Shown here one piece after another: positions 45,747 through 45,852 of a stretch of DNA of 45,852 nucleotides. This DNA comes from Verrucomicrobiota bacterium (GTDB lineage Bacteria > Verrucomicrobiota > Verrucomicrobiia > Limisphaerales > JADLHS01). The notes beneath the pieces were generated by a model. The model searched no databases, was not told where the DNA came from, and saw nothing but the letters and a program-made list of their open reading frames with translations. Each line of letters begins with the position of its first letter. Within the stretch, counting starts at the first letter, position 1. A program made the translations under genes and the position numbers. The stretch lies in contig JANXWY010000294.1 of assembly GCA_025350905.1 (NCBI GenBank), positions 1 through 45,852 on the forward strand, read 5' to 3'.

Positions 45747-45852
45747 TCATGCCCTTCGCTCTTTGATGCTTGCCAGAACATCCGCGATGACCTCCGCCTT
45801 CGGCTTCGCGCCTTGCGGGCCGCCGTGGTGGAGGCGGACGCTCACCGCGCCG
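45747..45852 (-). CDS. thrS: C-terminal end of an aminoacyl-tRNA synthetase, likely ThrRS
   Basis: The last 34 codons of a gene that starts beyond the right edge. They read GAVSVRLHHGGPQGAKPKAE and VIADVLASIKERRA before the TGA. The pattern GxVxVR, a basic turn, GxxP, then a helix of the type EVIxxLxxxIxxR fits the anticodon-binding domain end of threonyl-tRNA synthetase, although the HHGGPQGAKP turn is longer than in E. coli. Assignment is from memory of the family and rests on 34 residues. Confidence 0.55.
   Translation of the reverse strand, partial: GAVSVRLHHGGPQGAKPKAEVIADVLASIKERRA

Overview
The window looks like a chromosomal segment of a Verrucomicrobiota bacterium, probably of the Pedosphaera/Limisphaerales kind. 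This is inferred from gene content: a Planctomycetes-Verrucomicrobia-Chlamydiae style DUF1549/DUF1553 plus DUF1501 pair, DUF5069 and DUF4252 proteins, secreted proteins ending in short aromatic-Tyr-Arg tails, Tat-exported sugar-isomerase-like proteins, and many dispersed palindromic repeats between genes. GC content is high and genes are spread over both strands in short operons.

Layout. 1-4.8 kb: the start of a truncated gene, an eIF1/SUI1-like factor, a secreted Ig-like protein, a VOC protein, a DUF5069 protein, a secreted esterase and a small membrane-anchored protein. 5-6.6 kb: a GT39-type membrane glycosyltransferase. 6.8-10.9 kb: a cytochrome-domain DUF1549/DUF1553 protein and its usual partner DUF1501, with a RelB/RelE-like toxin-antitoxin pair sitting between them. 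11-19.2 kb: two DUF4252-like proteins, a PA14 protein, an SDR, a Gfo/Idh/MocA protein, aspartate-semialdehyde dehydrogenase, an RluA-type pseudouridine synthase and a chorismate mutase/prephenate dehydratase. 19.2-22.7 kb: a TPR-AAA ATPase and a TPR membrane protein. They look like a former coupled operon, now separated by a decayed nucleotidyltransferase-like gene (DUF6932-like), its intact 66-aa neighbour and a 78-bp copy of the ATPase 3' end. 22.7-26.5 kb: a nine-heme cytochrome c fused to a b-type membrane cytochrome, a Cys-rich small protein, a cNMP-binding protein, a universal stress protein and a membrane protein. 26.6-31.5 kb: a DUF3616 protein, a GNAT acetyltransferase and a RapA-type SNF2 ATPase whose Walker A lysine is replaced.

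31.5-33.9 kb is a repeat-rich island: a REP-associated (Y1/HUH) transposase framed on both sides by paired bipartite palindromes, a secreted protein and a MITE-like nested palindrome. 33.9-38.1 kb holds a two-gene sugar-activation unit: a GalU-like protein with an altered nucleotide loop, followed by a 1106-residue fusion of a fucokinase-like GHMP kinase and a UDP-sugar pyrophosphorylase. 38.2-43.6 kb contains a cupin, a glycerol-kinase remnant, a DsbA-family protein, a Tat-exported sugar isomerase interrupted by one stop codon, a secreted esterase, a flavin reductase and a broken second REP-type transposase. 43.6-45.85 kb has a long coiled-coil protein, a PaaX-family regulator bracketed by two large perfect palindromes sharing an 18-bp core, and the 3' end of what is probably threonyl-tRNA synthetase.

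The most notable items are the palindrome-bracketed PaaX gene, the REP/transposase island, the kinase-pyrophosphorylase fusion with its unusual GalU partner, the RapA homologue with a lost Walker A lysine and an in-frame palindromic insertion, and the rearranged AAA/TPR operon. All family assignments are made by reading motifs, without database searches.
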